Program-made: the position numbers and the translations under genes | In this document: in pieces, positions 44,842 to 53,378 of the stretch | Numbering within the stretch: the first letter of the stretch is position 1 | Layout: every line of letters begins with the position of its first letter | The notes under the pieces: model-generated | What the model was told of the DNA's origin: nothing | The model's database searches: none | The model's input: the letters and a program-made list of their open reading frames with translations, nothing else | NCBI GenBank assembly: GCA_016712445.1 | Contig: JADJRB010000001.1 | Coordinates: forward strand, 1,860,001-1,924,000 | Length of the DNA stretch: 64,000 bases | Origin: Acidobacteriota bacterium | GTDB lineage: Bacteria; Pseudomonadota; Alphaproteobacteria; Caulobacterales; Hyphomonadaceae | Direction of reading: 5' to 3'

Positions 44842-45378
44842 ATGCGCGCGCTGATAGCTCCGGTACTTTTGTTCGCCTTTGCCGTCCCTGTGGCTTCGGC
44901 CGGTCCGCGAGAGGATGCGCAGGCGATCGTGGAATACACGGTCACGGAAGACGTTCTTAGAGCGGCCTTCGAGGCGCTTTCAGATCTTTCTGTAGCAACT
45001 TTCCAGAACGAGGCGGCGAAAGCCGGTAAGCTGCTGAGCGAAGACGCGGCGGAGGTGATGGGGTCGATGCTGTTCGCGGAAATGATTCCCTTGCTGACGG
45101 AGGGCATGCGCGAAGAAATGGCATCCGCCTACGTGCACTCGATGTCCCCGCAGGGATTGGCGGACTTCCGGTCATTTCTCGAAACCCCATCAGGAGAGGA
45201 ATGGGTTAAGGCGCAACCCACCCTGACGCGCGAAACCACGAAACTGGCCGAAACCATCGCAGGCCCGATCGCGGCTGAAGCCGCCCGGCTCATGAATGCG
45301 GCAATCGCCGCCGAGGAATGGCCCGCCGGCACGCTTTCCTCCACCAAATCAGAGATCAGGACCTTCCTGTCAGAATAG
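44842..45378 (+). CDS. Secreted DUF2059-like protein
   Basis: A 178-residue exported protein. The signal peptide MRALIAPVLLFAFAVPVASA ends at AGP. The mature part is helical, with the pattern SMLFAEMIPLLTEGMREEMASAYVHSMSPQGLADFRSFLETPSGEEWV, typical of DUF2059, where an end-of-helix Phe-Leu-Ser/Glu-Thr-Pro-x-Gly element recurs. Role unknown; probably periplasmic. ATG 44842 follows AGGGGA and begins the signal peptide; the frame is open 25 codons further. The gene sits between tuf and rpsJ, on the same strand, in the gap that separates the str and S10 units. Confidence 0.75.
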   Translation: MRALIAPVLLFAFAVPVASAGPREDAQAIVEYTVTEDVLRAAFEALSDLSVATFQNEAAKAGKLLSEDAAEVMGSMLFAEMIPLLTEGMREEMASAYVHSMSPQGLADFRSFLETPSGEEWVKAQPTLTRETTKLAETIAGPIAAEAARLMNAAIAAEEWPAGTLSSTKSEIRTFLSE

Positions 45379-45425
45379 CGGCCAGGCGGGCCGGTCCAGC
45401 CCTGCAGATTCCCCCTTAACGGCGG

Positions 45426-45454
45426 TTGACGCCGCCGATTCTCTCAACTAGAAG
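45426..45454 (+). promoter_or_regulatory. Candidate promoter of the S10 operon
   Basis: TTGACG (45426-45431), a 17-base spacer and TAGAAG (45449-45454), followed by about 140 bases of leader before rpsJ. Spacing is ideal and both hexamers are close to consensus. Confidence 0.55.
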
Positions 45455-45597
45455 CCCCACTTCGCCGGGAAGGCTGCGCTTTGAAGAGCGAACGCTCCCT
45501 CGAAACTGACAATTTAACCCTACCGAAGCCCCCGGGCCGCTCGAAGCTGACGAGCTGCGCGCCCAGGGCCTAAGTGTTTTGCGCGGACGGAAGCAAG

Positions 45598-45918
45598 ATG
45601 GAAAAACAAAATATCCGGATCAGGCTGAAAGCCTTTGATCACCGCGCGCTCGACATGTCGGCAAAGGAAATCGTGAACACGGCGAAGCGCACCGGCGCTG
45701 AAGTCCGCGGTCCGGTCCCGCTGCCCACACGCATTGAGCGCTTCACGGTCATCCGGTCACCGCACATCGACAAAGCTTCGCGTGACCAGTTCGAAATCCG
45801 CACGCACACCCGCATCCTGGATATCGTTGACCCGACCCCGCAGACCGTGGACGCGCTGATGAAGCTCGACCTGTCGTCCGGCGTCGGCATCGAGATCAAA
45901 CTCGAGGGAGGCCGTTAA
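45598..45918 (+). CDS. rpsJ: 30S ribosomal protein S10
   Basis: S10, 106 residues, belongs to the 30S head and, as NusE, to antitermination complexes. RIRLKAFDHRALDMSAKEIVNTAKRTGAEVRGPVPLPTR and SPHIDKASRDQFEIRTHTR are the conserved strands and long loop. ATG 45598 gives MEKQNIRIRL, as in relatives; the GTG-type start 8 codons upstream was not used. Its TAA overlaps the rplC ATG (TAATG). It heads the S10 operon, which then runs to adk without a visible terminator. Confidence 0.98.
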   Translation: MEKQNIRIRLKAFDHRALDMSAKEIVNTAKRTGAEVRGPVPLPTRIERFTVIRSPHIDKASRDQFEIRTHTRILDIVDPTPQTVDALMKLDLSSGVGIEIKLEGGR

Positions 45919-46676
45919 TGGCTCAGCCAGCTGCACGTTCCGGCGTCCTCGCACGCAAGGTCGGCATGACCCGCGTGTTCGGCGCCGATGGCCGTCACAT
46001 CCCGGTGACCGTGCTGTCGCTCGACGGCTGCCAGGTCGTCGGCGTGCGCACTGAAGAGGCGCGCACCGTCACCACCAAGAAGGGCGGGGAAGTCACCCGT
46101 ACCGACGGCTACAAGGCTGTCATCCTCGGCACCGGCGAAAAGAAAGCCAAGCGCACCGCGAAAGCGCTGCGCGGCCAGTTCGCCAAGGCCGGCGTTGCGC
46201 CGAAGCTGAAGCTCAAGGAATTCCGCGTCTCCGGCGACCTGCCGGAAGTGGGCTCGACCGTTCTCGCCGACCACTTCGTCGAGGGCCAGAAGGTCGACGT
46301 CACCGCGATGACCATCGGTAAAGGCTTCGCCGGTCCGATGAAGCGCTGGAACTTCGGCGGCCTGCGCGCCACCCACGGCGTGTCGCTGTCGCACCGTTCG
46401 CACGGCTCGACCGGTATGCGCCAGGATCCGGGCCGCGTGTTCAAGAACAAGAAAATGGCCGGCCATATGGGCGACGAGCGCGTCACCACGCAGAACCTCA
46501 CGGTTGTGCGCATTGATGTCGAGCGCGGCCTCATCCTCGTGAAGGGCGCTGTCCCGGGTCACGACGATGCATTCGTTGAAATCCGTGATGCAGTGAAAAA
46601 GCCGCTGCACGCCGACGCGCCGAAAGCCGGCTCGTTCAAGGCACCGGAAAAGCTGACCGCCGGGGGTGAAGGCTAA
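45918..46676 (+). CDS. rplC: 50S ribosomal protein L3
   Basis: L3, 252 residues, starts 50S assembly and has a long arm towards the peptidyl-transferase centre. SGVLARKVGMTRVFGADGRHIPVTVL and KGFAGPMKRWNFGGLRATHGVSLSHRSHGSTG carry the globular part and the tip of the arm; the methylated Gln of the tip (GMRQDPGRVFKNKKMAGHMG) is present. The length is larger than the usual 209 because of an alphaproteobacterial C-terminal tail. It overlaps rpsJ by one base and rplD by one base. Confidence 0.98.
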   Translation: MAQPAARSGVLARKVGMTRVFGADGRHIPVTVLSLDGCQVVGVRTEEARTVTTKKGGEVTRTDGYKAVILGTGEKKAKRTAKALRGQFAKAGVAPKLKLKEFRVSGDLPEVGSTVLADHFVEGQKVDVTAMTIGKGFAGPMKRWNFGGLRATHGVSLSHRSHGSTGMRQDPGRVFKNKKMAGHMGDERVTTQNLTVVRIDVERGLILVKGAVPGHDDAFVEIRDAVKKPLHADAPKAGSFKAPEKLTAGGEG

Positions 46677-47323
46677 TGGAACTCTCAGTTAAAACCCTGG
46701 CCGGCAAGGCTGCCGGCAAGATCGAGCTGGACGACGCGATTTTCGGCATCGACGAAATCCGCGGCGACATCCTGCAGCGCACCGTGCGCTGGCAGCTCGC
46801 CCGCCGTCAGGCCGGTACCCACAAGGCCAAGTCGCGTTCGGAAGTGAACCGCACGACGAAAAAGTCGATCAAGCAAAAAGGCTCGGGCGGCGCCCGCCAC
46901 GGCTCGCGCAACGCCCCGATCTTCGTCGGTGGTGGTGCAGCCCACGGCCCGCGCGTTCGCAGCCATGCGCACGACCTGCCGAAGAAAATCCGCAAGATGG
47001 CCTTGGCGCACGCCCTGTCGTCGAAAGCCAAGGACAGCAACATCCTGGTCATCGACAAGGCAGAGATGGCTGCCGGCAAGACGAAAGACCTGGTCAACGC
47101 GTTCAAGGGGCTCGGCATCGAGAACGCCCTGATCATCTCGGGCGCTGAAGTGAACGAGAATTTCGCCCGCGCCGCGCGCAACATCCCGAACATCGACGTG
47201 CTGCCGGTCGCCGGCCTGAACGTCTATGACATCCTGCGTCGCCGCACGCTCGTGATCACCAAGGAAGCCGCAGAGGGCATCAAAGCCCGCTTCGACGGCG
47301 TCCAGGAAGAAGTGGAGGCCTGA
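46676..47323 (+). CDS. rplD: 50S ribosomal protein L4
   Basis: L4, 215 residues, lines the exit tunnel with an extended loop and in gamma-proteobacteria also represses the S10 operon. The loop region SRSEVNRTTKKSIKQKGSGGARHGSRNAPIFVGGGAAHGPRVRSH is intact, followed by the globular domain (MALAHALSSKAKDSNILVID). TAATG joins it to rplC, so synthesis is coupled. Macrolide-relevant loop residues look like the sensitive type, which is inference from family knowledge. Confidence 0.98.
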   Translation: MELSVKTLAGKAAGKIELDDAIFGIDEIRGDILQRTVRWQLARRQAGTHKAKSRSEVNRTTKKSIKQKGSGGARHGSRNAPIFVGGGAAHGPRVRSHAHDLPKKIRKMALAHALSSKAKDSNILVIDKAEMAAGKTKDLVNAFKGLGIENALIISGAEVNENFARAARNIPNIDVLPVAGLNVYDILRRRTLVITKEAAEGIKARFDGVQEEVEA

Positions 47324-47327
47324 GACC

Positions 47328-47627
47328 ATGGCTGACGTGAAACCGCACCACTACGACGTGATCCGCCGTCCGCTGATCACCGAGAAATCCACGCTCGTCG
47401 CTGAGCAGAACAAGATCGTCTTCGAAGTCTCGCCGACGGCGGACAAGGCTGCGATCAAGGAAGCTGTCGAAGCCCTGTTCAAGGTCAGCGTCACGAAGGT
47501 CAACACCCTGGTCCAGAAGGGCAAGACGAAACGCTTCCGGGGTTTCCTCGGCCGTCGCTCTGACGTGAAAAAAGCCATCGTCACGCTCGCTGAAGGCCAG
47601 TCTGTCGACATTTCGACGGGCCTGTAA
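47328..47627 (+). CDS. rplW: 50S ribosomal protein L23
   Basis: L23, 99 residues, sits at the tunnel exit and is the docking site for trigger factor and SRP. The sequence HYDVIRRPLITEKSTLVAEQNKIVFEV shows the helix that carries the chaperone-binding Glu, followed by KVNTLVQKGKTKRFRGFLGRRSDVKKAIVTL, the rRNA-binding tail. Length is as usual. It follows rplD with a four-base gap and precedes rplB by 18 bases. Confidence 0.98.
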   Translation: MADVKPHHYDVIRRPLITEKSTLVAEQNKIVFEVSPTADKAAIKEAVEALFKVSVTKVNTLVQKGKTKRFRGFLGRRSDVKKAIVTLAEGQSVDISTGL

Positions 47628-47645
47628 GGAAGAGGGACGAAGCAT

Positions 47646-48476
47646 ATGGCACTGAAGACATTCAACCCGACTTCGCCCGGCCGCCGCCAGCTCGTGCTGG
47701 TCGACCGCTCGACCCTGCACAAGGGCGATCCGGTCAAGGCGCTCACCGAGGGTCTCAACAAGAAGGGCGGCCGCAACAACCAGGGCCGCATCACTGTGCG
47801 CCACCAGGGCGGCGGCGCGAAGCGCCTGTACCGCAAGGTCGACTTCAAGCGTAACCGCTGGGACGTCCCGGCGGTTGTCGAGCGCCTCGAGTATGACCCG
47901 AACCGCACGGCCTTCATCGCCCTGATCAAGTACGAAGACGGCCAGCTGTCCTACATCATCGCGCCGCAGCGCCTTGAAGTCGGCGACACCGTGATCACGT
48001 CGGCCACCGCCGACATCAAGCCGGGCAATACGCTCCCGCTGAAGTCGATCCCGGTCGGCACGATCATCCACAATATCGAGCTGAAGCCCCAGAAGGGCGC
48101 GCAGATGGTCCGCTCCGCCGGCACCTATGCCCAACTCGTCGGCCGCGACTCCGGTTACGCCCAGATCAAGCTGGCCTCGGGCGAGCTGCGCATGGTGCTC
48201 GACACCTGCCTGGCTACGATCGGCGCCGTCTCGAACCCGGACAAGATGAACGAAGTCAGCTCGAAAGCTGGCCGCACCCGCAACCAGGGCGTTCGCCCGA
48301 CCGTTCGCGGCGTCGTCATGAACCCGGTCGACCACCCGCACGGCGGTGGTGAAGGCAAGTCCTCGGGCGGCCGTCACCCGGTCACCCCGTGGGGCAAGAA
48401 AACCCGCGGTCCCAAGACCCGCACCAACAAGGCTACGGATCGTCTGATCATCCGTCGCCGCAACGCGAAACGCTAA
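47646..48476 (+). CDS. rplB: 50S ribosomal protein L2
   Basis: L2, 276 residues, is essential for subunit joining and peptidyl-transferase structure. Family marks: KGGRNNQGRITVRHQGGGAKRLYR near residue 40-60, PVGTIIHNIEL, and the universally conserved MNPVDHPHGGGEGKSSGGRHPVTPWGKKTRGPKTR containing the important His. Complete length. It starts 18 bases after rplW with GGAAGAGGG upstream of the ATG. No oddity seen. Confidence 0.98.
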   Translation: MALKTFNPTSPGRRQLVLVDRSTLHKGDPVKALTEGLNKKGGRNNQGRITVRHQGGGAKRLYRKVDFKRNRWDVPAVVERLEYDPNRTAFIALIKYEDGQLSYIIAPQRLEVGDTVITSATADIKPGNTLPLKSIPVGTIIHNIELKPQKGAQMVRSAGTYAQLVGRDSGYAQIKLASGELRMVLDTCLATIGAVSNPDKMNEVSSKAGRTRNQGVRPTVRGVVMNPVDHPHGGGEGKSSGGRHPVTPWGKKTRGPKTRTNKATDRLIIRRRNAKR

Positions 48477-48491
48477 GAGGAGCCGCGAGAC

Positions 48492-48770
48492 ATGCCCCGT
48501 TCTGTCTGGAAAGGCCCGTTCGTCGATGGCTACCTGCTGAAGAAAGCAGAAGACGCCCGTTCGTCCGAGAAGCGCGCCGTGATCAAGACCTGGTCGCGCC
48601 GTTCGACAATCCTGCCGCAATTCGTTGGCCTGACCTTCCAGGTCCACAACGGCAACAAGTTCATCCCGGTCACCGTCTCGGAAGAGATGGTCGGCCACAA
48701 GTTTGGCGAGTTTGCTCCGACCCGTACCTACTACGGCCACGGCGCAGACAAGAAAGCGAAGCGGAAGTAG
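48492..48770 (+). CDS. rpsS: 30S ribosomal protein S19
   Basis: S19, 92 residues, with S13 forms the top of the 30S head and contacts tRNA and 23S rRNA. The sequence MPRSVWKGPFVDGYLLKK and VHNGNKFIPVTVSEEMVGHKFGEFAPTRTYYGHGADKKAKRK is fully canonical. The ATG follows AGAGGAGCCG. It ends two bases before the rplV ATG. Confidence 0.98.
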   Translation: MPRSVWKGPFVDGYLLKKAEDARSSEKRAVIKTWSRRSTILPQFVGLTFQVHNGNKFIPVTVSEEMVGHKFGEFAPTRTYYGHGADKKAKRK

Positions 48771-48772
48771 TC

Positions 48773-49161
48773 ATGGCAAAGGCCAAGAATCCTCCGAAGC
48801 AGGCCGCGAACGAGTCGCGCGCCGTGCTGCGTATGTACCGCTCCAGCCCGCAGAAGCTGAACCTGCTGGCTCAGCAGATCCGCGGCCTGAAGGTCGAGCG
48901 CGCGCTCGCCGAGCTGCAGTTCTCGCCGAAACGTCCGGCCAAGGACGTTCGCAAGCTGCTGCAAAGCGCCATTGCGAACGCTGACAACAACCACGGCCTC
49001 GACATCGACAGCCTGGTCGTTGCGGAAGCCCATGTCGGCAAGAACCTGGTGATGAAGCGCATCCGGGCCCGCGCCCGAGGCCGCGCTGCGCCGATCCAGA
49101 AGCCGTTCGCCCAACTCACCATCGTCCTGCGGGACGTCAGCCAGACTGCGGAGGCCGCATA

Positions 49162-49162
<1 letters not shown>
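48773..49162 (+). CDS. rplV: 50S ribosomal protein L22
   Basis: L22, 129 residues, binds 23S rRNA early in assembly and its beta hairpin lines the tunnel constriction. Seen are RMYRSSPQKLNLLAQQIRGLKVERALAELQFSPKRPAKDVRKLLQSAIANA and the hairpin RIRARARGRAAPIQKPFAQLTIVL. The frame is open far upstream (to 48389), but that part overlaps rplB and rpsS; ATG 48773 gives the family N-terminus. Its TAA overlaps the rpsC ATG (TAATG). Confidence 0.97.
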
Positions 49163-49899
<737 letters not shown>

Positions 49900-49905
49900 C
49901 CAGTC

Positions 49906-50322
49906 ATGCGTCAACCGAAGCGAACCAAATTCCGCAAGGCCTTCAAGGGCCGCATCAGCGGGCAATCGAAAGGCGGCTTCACGCTGGCTTTCGGTGAGTT
50001 CGGCCTGAAGGCTCTTGAGCCGGAGCGCGTCACCGCGCGCCAGATCGAAGCCACGCGCCGCGCCATCACCCGCGAGATGAAGCGTCAGGGCAAGGTCTGG
50101 ATCCGCGTGTTCCCGGATGTTCCGGTCACCGCGAAGCCGATCGAAGTGCGTATGGGTAAAGGCAAGGGCGGCGTCGACCGCTGGGTCGCCCGCGTCGCCC
50201 CGGGCCGTATCCTGTTCGAGATCGACGGCGTGCCGGAAGACATCGCCCGCATGGCGCTGTCGCTGGGAGCCGCCAAGCTTCCGATCAAGACCAAAGTCGT
50301 CAAGCGCATCGAGGGGATCTGA
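49906..50322 (+). CDS. rplP: 50S ribosomal protein L16
   Basis: L16, 138 residues, helps shape the A-site side of the peptidyl-transferase centre. MRQPKRTKFRKAFKGRISG and FGLKALEPERVTARQIEATRRAITREMKRQGKVWIRVFP are conserved, with the tip VRMGKGKGGVDRWVARVAPG pointing to tRNA. In E. coli, Arg81 at this tip is hydroxylated by a 2OG oxygenase (RoxA); the matching Arg is present here. Six-base gap to rpsC and three-base gap to rpmC. Confidence 0.98.
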   Translation: MRQPKRTKFRKAFKGRISGQSKGGFTLAFGEFGLKALEPERVTARQIEATRRAITREMKRQGKVWIRVFPDVPVTAKPIEVRMGKGKGGVDRWVARVAPGRILFEIDGVPEDIARMALSLGAAKLPIKTKVVKRIEGI

Positions 50323-50325
50323 GCC

Positions 50326-50526
50326 ATGAAAGCTGCTGACGTGAGAGCCAAATCGGCTGACCAGCTCGGTGAAGAGCTCGTGAAGCTGAAGAAAGAACAG
50401 TTCAACCTGCGTTTCCAGGCGGCCACCGGCCAGCTGGAAAAGACCGGCCGCGCGACGGAAGTCCGCCGCGACATCGCACGGATCAAGACGATCCTTCGCG
50501 AAAAAGCCCAGGCTGGAAAGGCGTAA
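50326..50526 (+). CDS. rpmC: 50S ribosomal protein L29
   Basis: L29, 66 residues, a two-helix protein next to L23 at the tunnel exit. Family marks are MKAADVRAKSADQLGEELVKLKKEQFNLRFQAATGQLEKTGR and VRRDIARIKTILREK. It starts four bases after the rplP stop with GAGG in the preceding codons, so translation is coupled. Ten-base gap to rpsQ holds AAGGAGA. Confidence 0.98.
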   Translation: MKAADVRAKSADQLGEELVKLKKEQFNLRFQAATGQLEKTGRATEVRRDIARIKTILREKAQAGKA

Positions 50527-50536
50527 GGAGACACCC

Positions 50537-50782
50537 ATGCCCAAACGTACCATGAAAGGCGTCGTTGTTTCCGCGAAGCAGGACAAGACCGCCATCGTCC
50601 GCATCGAACGTACCTTCACCCATCCGGTGATGAAGAAGATCGTTCGCCGGTCGAACCGCTACCACGCCCATGACGAAGGCAATGTTGCCGTCGAAGGGCA
50701 GACCGTGACCATCCGCGAGTGCGCGCCGAAGTCCAAGCTGAAGCGCTGGGAACTCGTCACCGATGAAGGGACCGAAGCATGA
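50537..50782 (+). CDS. rpsQ: 30S ribosomal protein S17
   Basis: S17, 81 residues, an OB-fold protein that stabilises the body of the 30S subunit. MKGVVVSAKQDKTAIVRIERTFTHPVMKKIVRRSNRYHAHDE is the OB barrel with its long loop, and IRECAPKSKLKRWELV the last strand. Its TGA overlaps the rplN ATG by four bases (ATGA), so rplN is translationally coupled. Confidence 0.98.
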   Translation: MPKRTMKGVVVSAKQDKTAIVRIERTFTHPVMKKIVRRSNRYHAHDEGNVAVEGQTVTIRECAPKSKLKRWELVTDEGTEA

Positions 50783-51147
50783 TCCAGATGCAGACAAACC
50801 TGCGCGTCGCCGATAACTCGGGCGCCCGCCGCGTGATGTGCATCAAGGTGCTCGGCGGCGCTGCCCGCCGTTACGCCTCGGTGGGCGACATCATCGTCGT
50901 TTCGATCAAGGAAGCGATCCCGACGGGCCGCGTCAAGAAAGGCGACGTCCGCAAGGCCGTTGTGGTGCGCGTGTCGAAAGACATCAACCGCGCTGACGGC
51001 TCGACGATCCGCTTTGACTCGAACGCTGCCGTCCTCATCAACAACAACGGCGAGCCGATCGGCACCCGCGTGTTCGGACCTGTTCCGCGTGAACTGCGCG
51101 CGAAGAACCAGGTGAAGATCGCCAACATGGCACCGGAGGTGCTGTAG
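50779..51147 (+). CDS. rplN: 50S ribosomal protein L14
   Basis: L14, 122 residues, forms intersubunit bridge B8 and is the binding site of the silencing factor RsfS. MIQMQTNLRVADNSGARRVMCIKVLGG is the family signature, followed by GDIIVVSIKEAIP and GTRVFGPVPRELR. Standard length. Overlaps rpsQ by four bases; three-base spacing to rplX. Confidence 0.98.
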   Translation: MIQMQTNLRVADNSGARRVMCIKVLGGAARRYASVGDIIVVSIKEAIPTGRVKKGDVRKAVVVRVSKDINRADGSTIRFDSNAAVLINNNGEPIGTRVFGPVPRELRAKNQVKIANMAPEVL

Positions 51148-51149
51148 TC

Positions 51150-51467
51150 ATGGCTGCGAAGATCAAGAAGGGCGACACCGTCGTCATCATCTCGGGCAAG
51201 GACAAGGGTACCCAGGGCGAAGTGCTCAAGGTGCTCGTCGACGAGAACAAGGTTGTGGTGCGCGGCGTCGGCGTCGTGAAACGCCACCAGAAACCGACGC
51301 AGATGGATCCGGGCGGCATGAAGTCGTTCGAAGCCGCCATCCACGTGTCGAACGTTGCGCATGTCGACCCGCGCGACGGCAAAGCCGTCCGCGTCGGGTT
51401 CAAGATTGACCAGCATGGCCGCAAGACGCGCTTTGCAAAACGCTCAGGGGAATCGATCGATGTCTGA
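51150..51467 (+). CDS. rplX: 50S ribosomal protein L24
   Basis: L24, 105 residues, one of the assembly initiators of 50S, near the tunnel exit. The KOW motif is IKKGDTVVIISGKDKGTQGEVLKVLVDENKVVVRGV; VKRHQKPTQMDPGGMKSFEAAIHVSNVAHVDP follows. Overlaps the start of rplE by eight bases, an arrangement that forces coupling. Confidence 0.98.
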   Translation: MAAKIKKGDTVVIISGKDKGTQGEVLKVLVDENKVVVRGVGVVKRHQKPTQMDPGGMKSFEAAIHVSNVAHVDPRDGKAVRVGFKIDQHGRKTRFAKRSGESIDV

Positions 51468-52014
51468 GGCATATGAACCCCGCCTCAAGCGGAAGTACCG
51501 GGAAGAGATCCGGGCGAAGCTGCAGGAGCAGTTCAACTACTCGAACCCGATGAAGGTTCCGAAGCTCGACAAGGTCGTGATCAACATGGGCGTGGGCGAA
51601 GCCGTCTCCGACTCCAAGAAGATCAAGTCGGCCCTGGCTGAGCTGGAGCGCATCGCGGGCCAGAAGCCTGTGGCCACCAAGGCCCGCAAGTCGATCGCCG
51701 GCTTCAAGCTGCGCGAAGGCATGCTGATCGGTGCAAAGGTCACGCTTCGCCGCGACCGGATGTATGAGTTCCTCGACCGCCTGACCACGATCGCGCTTCC
51801 GCGCGTGAAAGACTTCCGTGGTCTGAACGGCAAGAGCTTCGATGGCCGTGGCAACTACGCCATGGGCATGAAGGAACACATCGTGTTCCCGGAGATCAAC
51901 TATGACGAGGTGGATGAAGTGCGCGGCATGGACATCATTGTCTGCACCACCGCCGAAACGAACGAAGAAGCCAAGGCACTCCTCGCCGAGTGCGGCTTCC
52001 CGTTCCGTAATTAG
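51460..52014 (+). CDS. rplE: 50S ribosomal protein L5
   Basis: L5, 184 residues, binds 5S rRNA and forms bridge B1b with S13. VPKLDKVVINMGVGEAVSDSKKI and FRGLNGKSFDGRGNYAMGMKEHIVFPEINYDEVDEVRGMDI are diagnostic. ATG 51460 gives MSEAYEPRLKRKYREE as in relatives; the frame is open 35 codons more inside rplX. The overlap with rplX is eight bases. Confidence 0.98.
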   Translation: MSEAYEPRLKRKYREEIRAKLQEQFNYSNPMKVPKLDKVVINMGVGEAVSDSKKIKSALAELERIAGQKPVATKARKSIAGFKLREGMLIGAKVTLRRDRMYEFLDRLTTIALPRVKDFRGLNGKSFDGRGNYAMGMKEHIVFPEINYDEVDEVRGMDIIVCTTAETNEEAKALLAECGFPFRN

Positions 52015-52033
52015 CGCCAGGAGATCTGCTTAG

Positions 52034-52339
52034 ATGGCAAAGAAGAGCGCAGTCGAGAAGAACAACAAGCGCAAGGCGATGGCCGAGCGTTACGCTGCCA
52101 AGCGCACCGCCCTGAAAGCGGCCGCGATGGACGAGAACCTGTCGTTGGAAGAACGCTTCAAGGCGCGCATCAAGCTCGCCCAGATGCCGCGTAACTCCGC
52201 GCCGACCCGCGTGCGTAACCGCTGCGAAGTCACCGGTCGTCCGCGTGCGTACTATCGTAAACTTAAGATGTCGCGGATTGCACTGCGTGAGCTCGGCTCG
52301 CGCGGCCAGGTTCCCGGCCTCGTGAAATCCAGCTGGTAG
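52034..52339 (+). CDS. rpsN: 30S ribosomal protein S14 (zinc-free type)
   Basis: S14, 101 residues, of the long C-minus type: the two CxxC pairs of the short zinc form are missing, with only CEVTGRPRAYYRKLKMSR in that place. The N-terminal extension (KKSAVEKNNKRKAMAERYAAKRTALK) is typical of the long form. It completes the 30S head. The ATG follows CAGGAGATC by several bases. Confidence 0.98.
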   Translation: MAKKSAVEKNNKRKAMAERYAAKRTALKAAAMDENLSLEERFKARIKLAQMPRNSAPTRVRNRCEVTGRPRAYYRKLKMSRIALRELGSRGQVPGLVKSSW

Positions 52340-52354
52340 GAGAGGAGGGAAGAC

Positions 52355-52750
52355 ATGAACATTTCTGATCCCCTCGGTGATATGCTGACCCGCATCCGCA
52401 ACGCCCAGATGCGCGGCATGACGAAAGTCGTGACCCCCGCCTCGAAGCTGCGTGGCCGCGTGCTCGATGTGCTCGCGCTCGAGGGCTACATCCGCGGGTA
52501 CACTGAAATCGAGAAGGACGGTCACAAGTCCCTCGAGATCGAACTCAAGTATTATGAAGGCCAGCCGGTCATCTCCGAGATCAAGCGCATCTCGAAGCCC
52601 GGCCGCCGCGTCTATTCTTCGGTCTCTGACATTCCGCTCGTGCGCAATGGTCTGGGCATCTCGATCCTGTCGACTTCGCAGGGCGTCATGTCGGACAACG
52701 CTGCGCGCGCCAAGAATGTCGGCGGCGAAGTGCTCTGCCGCGTATTCTAG
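52355..52750 (+). CDS. rpsH: 30S ribosomal protein S8
   Basis: S8, 131 residues, binds 16S rRNA helix 21 in the central domain and, in E. coli, represses the spc operon at rplE. ISDPLGDMLTRIRNAQMRGM and the C-terminal GLGISILSTSQGVMSDNAARAKNVGGEVLCRVF are fully conserved. GGAGAGGAGGG precedes the ATG. Twelve-base gap to rplF. Confidence 0.98.
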   Translation: MNISDPLGDMLTRIRNAQMRGMTKVVTPASKLRGRVLDVLALEGYIRGYTEIEKDGHKSLEIELKYYEGQPVISEIKRISKPGRRVYSSVSDIPLVRNGLGISILSTSQGVMSDNAARAKNVGGEVLCRVF

Positions 52751-52762
52751 GAGGCAAGTTCG

Positions 52763-53374
52763 ATGTCACGTATTGGAAAACTTGCGATCACCATTCCGGC
52801 CGGCGCTACGGTTTCGGTCAGTGGACAGAAGATCAAGGCAAAAGGCCCGAAGGGCGAGCTTGAGCTCGTGCTGCCGGAAGTCATCACGCCGAAGTTCGAG
52901 AACAACGAGCTTTCGGTCATGCCGCGCGCCGACCTGATGAAGGCCGCGAACGACGTGATCGAAGCGGCGAAAGCCAAGGGCAAACGCGCCCCGACGCTGG
53001 CCGAATCGCTCGACCCGAACGCCCGCACCCAGTGGGGCGCGGCCCGCGCCCGCGCCAACAACCTGGTTGAAGGCGTCACCAAGGGCTACTCGAAAACGCT
53101 CGAACTCGTCGGCGTCGGTTACCGCGCGCAGATGCAGGGCACGGACCTGAAACTCGCGCTCGGCTATTCGCACGACGTGATCTTCAAGGCGCCGAAGGGC
53201 ATCACGCTCGCCTCGGCCAAGCCGACCGAGATCGTGATCACCGGCGCTGACAAGCAGGCCGTTGGCCAGGTCGCTGCCGAGATCAAGAAGTTCCGCCCGC
53301 CAGAGCCGTACAAAGGCAAGGGTATCCGCCTGCAGGGCGAATACGTGCGCCGCAAGGAAGGCAAGAAGAAGTAA
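52763..53374 (+). CDS. rplF: 50S ribosomal protein L6 with internal insertion
   Basis: L6, 203 residues, lies near the factor-binding centre. The ends are canonical (MSRIGKLAITIPAG; FRPPEPYKGKGIRLQGEYVRRKEGKKK), but the protein is some 25 residues longer than the usual 177. The extra part is a charged, helix-prone segment at about residues 57-84 (DLMKAANDVIEAAKAKGKR and on), placed in the first domain just before the helix NARTQWGAARARANNLVEGV. The frame is open throughout, so it is a true insertion rather than an error. It may be specific to this lineage. Confidence 0.96.
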   Translation: MSRIGKLAITIPAGATVSVSGQKIKAKGPKGELELVLPEVITPKFENNELSVMPRADLMKAANDVIEAAKAKGKRAPTLAESLDPNARTQWGAARARANNLVEGVTKGYSKTLELVGVGYRAQMQGTDLKLALGYSHDVIFKAPKGITLASAKPTEIVITGADKQAVGQVAAEIKKFRPPEPYKGKGIRLQGEYVRRKEGKKK

Positions 53375-53378
53375 CGCC

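Noticed and set aside
48389..48772. N-terminal extension of rplV
   Set aside because: The extra 128 codons overlap rplB and rpsS; family N-terminus begins at 48773.
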